14,491 nt of DNA from an uncultured Clostridia bacterium (GTDB lineage Bacteria; Bacillota; Clostridia; Oscillospirales; Acutalibacteraceae): positions 1 to 14,491 of the forward strand of contig CALBNX010000042.1 of NCBI GenBank assembly GCA_937896885.1, given 5' to 3'. Positions 13,312 to 14,491 of the stretch are shown piece by piece. The notes beneath the pieces were generated by a model. The model had not been told where the DNA came from. It saw only the letters and a list, made by a program, of their open reading frames with translations, and did no database searches. Position 1 is the stretch's first letter; every line of letters starts with the position of its first letter. A program made the position numbers and the translations under genes.

Positions 13312-13340
13312 TTCACAAGTAAAAAGAAGTTTGTTAAAAT
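13312..13340 (+). promoter_or_regulatory. Putative adhE promoter
   Basis: TTCACA (13312-13317), 17-bp spacer, TAAAAT (13335-13340) with extended -10 TGT (13332-13334). The transcript would begin near 13347, inside the Rex-type palindrome, giving a leader of about 70 nt that opens with a small CTCG-AAA-CGAG hairpin (13350-13360). Confidence 0.6.
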
Positions 13341-13348
13341 GTTAACGA
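13331..13348. promoter_or_regulatory. Rex-type operator on the adhE -10
   Basis: TTGTTAA-AATG-TTAACGA matches the clostridial Rex consensus TTGTTAA-N4-TTAACAA at 13 of 14 half-site positions. Rex is the NADH-sensing repressor; adhE is a classical Rex target in Clostridia. The site covers the -10 box and transcription start, so binding would repress adhE until NADH rises. Confidence 0.75.
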
Positions 13349-13416
13349 ACTCGAAACGAGGGATAAAAAAAGCAAAATAATCTGAAATGTTAAAAACAAA
13401 TTTTAGGAGGATACAA

Positions 13417-14491
13417 ATGGAAACAAAAAATTACGCAATTGTAGATAGCGTTGAAAAGCTTCAGGAAGCTATCGCTAACACAAGAGAAGCTCAACAGAAG
13501 TTTGCTACCTACAAACAAGAACAGGTTGACAAGATTTTCCTTGCAGCAGCTTCTGCCGCAAACAAGGCAAGAATCACACTTGCTAAAATGGCAGTAGAAG
13601 AAACAGGCATGGGTGTTGTTGAAGATAAAGTTATCAAGAACAACTATGCTGCTGAATACATTTACAATGCATACAAGGAAACAAAAACTTGTGGTGTTAT
13701 TGAAGAAGACAAAGCATTTGGTATCAAAAAGGTTGCAGAACCAATTGGTGTTATTGCTGCAGTTATTCCTACAACTAACCCAACTTCAACAGCAATCTTC
13801 AAGTGCTTACTTGCTCTTAAAACTCGTAATGCAATCATCATTTCTCCTCACCCAAGAGCAAAGAGTTCAACTATCGCAGCAGCTAAGCTTGTTCTTGAAG
13901 CAGCAGTAGCAGCTGGTGCTCCGGAAGGAATTATTGACTGGATTGATGTTCCATCTCTTGAAATGACAAACACAGTAATGAAAGAAGCTGACATTATTCT
14001 TGCAACCGGTGGTCCCGGAATGGTTAAGGCTGCTTATTCAAGTGGTAAGCCTGCTCTTGGTGTTGGTGCCGGTAACACTCCTGCAATTATTGATGACAGT
14101 GCAGATATTCTTCTTGCAGTTAACTCAATCATTCACTCAAAAACATTTGATAACGGTATGATTTGTGCTTCTGAACAGTCAGTTATAGTACTCGAAAACA
14201 TTTATGATGCTGTTAAAACAGAGTTCGCAACAAGAGGTTGTTACTTCCTTGACCCTACTGAAACAGAAAAAGTAAGAAAGACAATCATCATCAACGGTGC
14301 TCTTAATGCAAAAATCGTTGGTCAGCCTGCTGCAAAGATTGCAGAACTTGCAGGTGTAACAGTACCGGCAGGTACAAAAATTCTTATCGGCGAAGTTGAA
14401 AGTGTTGACATTAGCGAAGAATTTGCACACGAAAAACTTTCTCCTGTTCTTGCTATGTATAAAGCAACTGATTTTGAAGATGCTCTTTCAA
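13417..14491 (+). CDS. adhE: Bifunctional aldehyde-alcohol dehydrogenase AdhE, N-terminal ALDH part (cut by window edge)
   Basis: AdhE reduces acetyl-CoA to acetaldehyde and then ethanol with two NADH, as long cytoplasmic filaments (spirosomes). Only the first 358 residues, the CoA-acylating aldehyde dehydrogenase domain, lie in the window; the iron-dependent alcohol dehydrogenase half is outside. Visible: AEPIGVIAAVIPTTNPTSTAIFK (107-129, nucleotide/CoA region), ISPHPRAKSST (142-152), TGGPGMVKAAYSSGKPALGVGAGNTP (197-222), and FDNGMICASEQS with catalytic C250, equivalent to E. coli Cys246. Start is clear: AGGAGG (13405-13410) 6 nt before ATG. A stand-alone CoA-acylating aldehyde dehydrogenase cannot be strictly excluded without the C-terminus, but the sequence reads as AdhE. 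Regulation probably by Rex (13331-13348). Confidence 0.93.
   Translation, partial: METKNYAIVDSVEKLQEAIANTREAQQKFATYKQEQVDKIFLAAASAANKARITLAKMAVEETGMGVVEDKVIKNNYAAEYIYNAYKETKTCGVIEEDKAFGIKKVAEPIGVIAAVIPTTNPTSTAIFKCLLALKTRNAIIISPHPRAKSSTIAAAKLVLEAAVAAGAPEGIIDWIDVPSLEMTNTVMKEADIILATGGPGMVKAAYSSGKPALGVGAGNTPAIIDDSADILLAVNSIIHSKTFDNGMICASEQSVIVLENIYDAVKTEFATRGCYFLDPTETEKVRKTIIINGALNAKIVGQPAAKIAELAGVTVPAGTKILIGEVESVDISEEFAHEKLSPVLAMYKATDFEDALS

Overview
The window looks like a chromosomal segment of an anaerobic, low-GC Gram-positive bacterium, most likely an uncultured gut-type Clostridia (Oscillospiraceae/Ruminococcaceae or a relative). The evidence is AT-rich intergenic DNA, strong AGGAGG-type ribosome binding sites, near-consensus SigA promoters with 17-bp spacers, U-tailed hairpin terminators, and strict-anaerobe fermentation genes: pyruvate:ferredoxin oxidoreductase at the left edge and bifunctional AdhE at the right edge, both cut by the window.

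Layout. 1-877 (-): N-terminal quarter of pyruvate:ferredoxin oxidoreductase, with an unusual array of four alternating GTATG/CATAC half-sites at exact 11-bp spacing in its leader. 1138-1620 (+): small two-TM protein with its own promoter and terminator. 1758-2303 (-): four-TM protein, possibly CrtO-acyltransferase-like. 2404-4467 (-): FadH/enoate-reductase-type flavin/Fe-S oxidoreductase. 4660-4881 (+): small DUF6514-like protein. 4962-7072 (+): rsmE-rsmF rRNA methyltransferase pair, overlapping by ATGA. 7201-11717 (+): a three-gene unit of membrane-anchored metallophosphoesterase, MFS permease and GH127-type beta-L-arabinofuranosidase. 11718-12300: a 583-bp gene-free stretch holding a GC-rich, hairpin-packed repeat element. 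12301-13221 (+): LysR-type regulator. 13417-14491 (+): adhE, preceded by a well-matched Rex operator lying on its -10 box.

How the parts fit. The two edge genes and the flavin oxidoreductase are redox/fermentation functions. A near-perfect Rex-type palindrome sits on the adhE promoter and a half-conserved one on the oxidoreductase -35 box, which suggests NADH/NAD+ control of both. The 7201-11717 unit reads as a small glycan-use module: import by the permease, cytoplasmic removal of arabinofuranose-type residues by the glycosidase, and an extracytoplasmic phosphoesterase whose substrate is unknown.

Most unusual items: the 11-bp-phased half-site array before nifJ, and the GC-rich element at about 11822-12046. 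The element has two 59-bp tandem units, each folding into three hairpins. One hairpin differs between the units by a compensatory G:C to C:G change, and the element ends in a terminator that pairs best on the minus strand.
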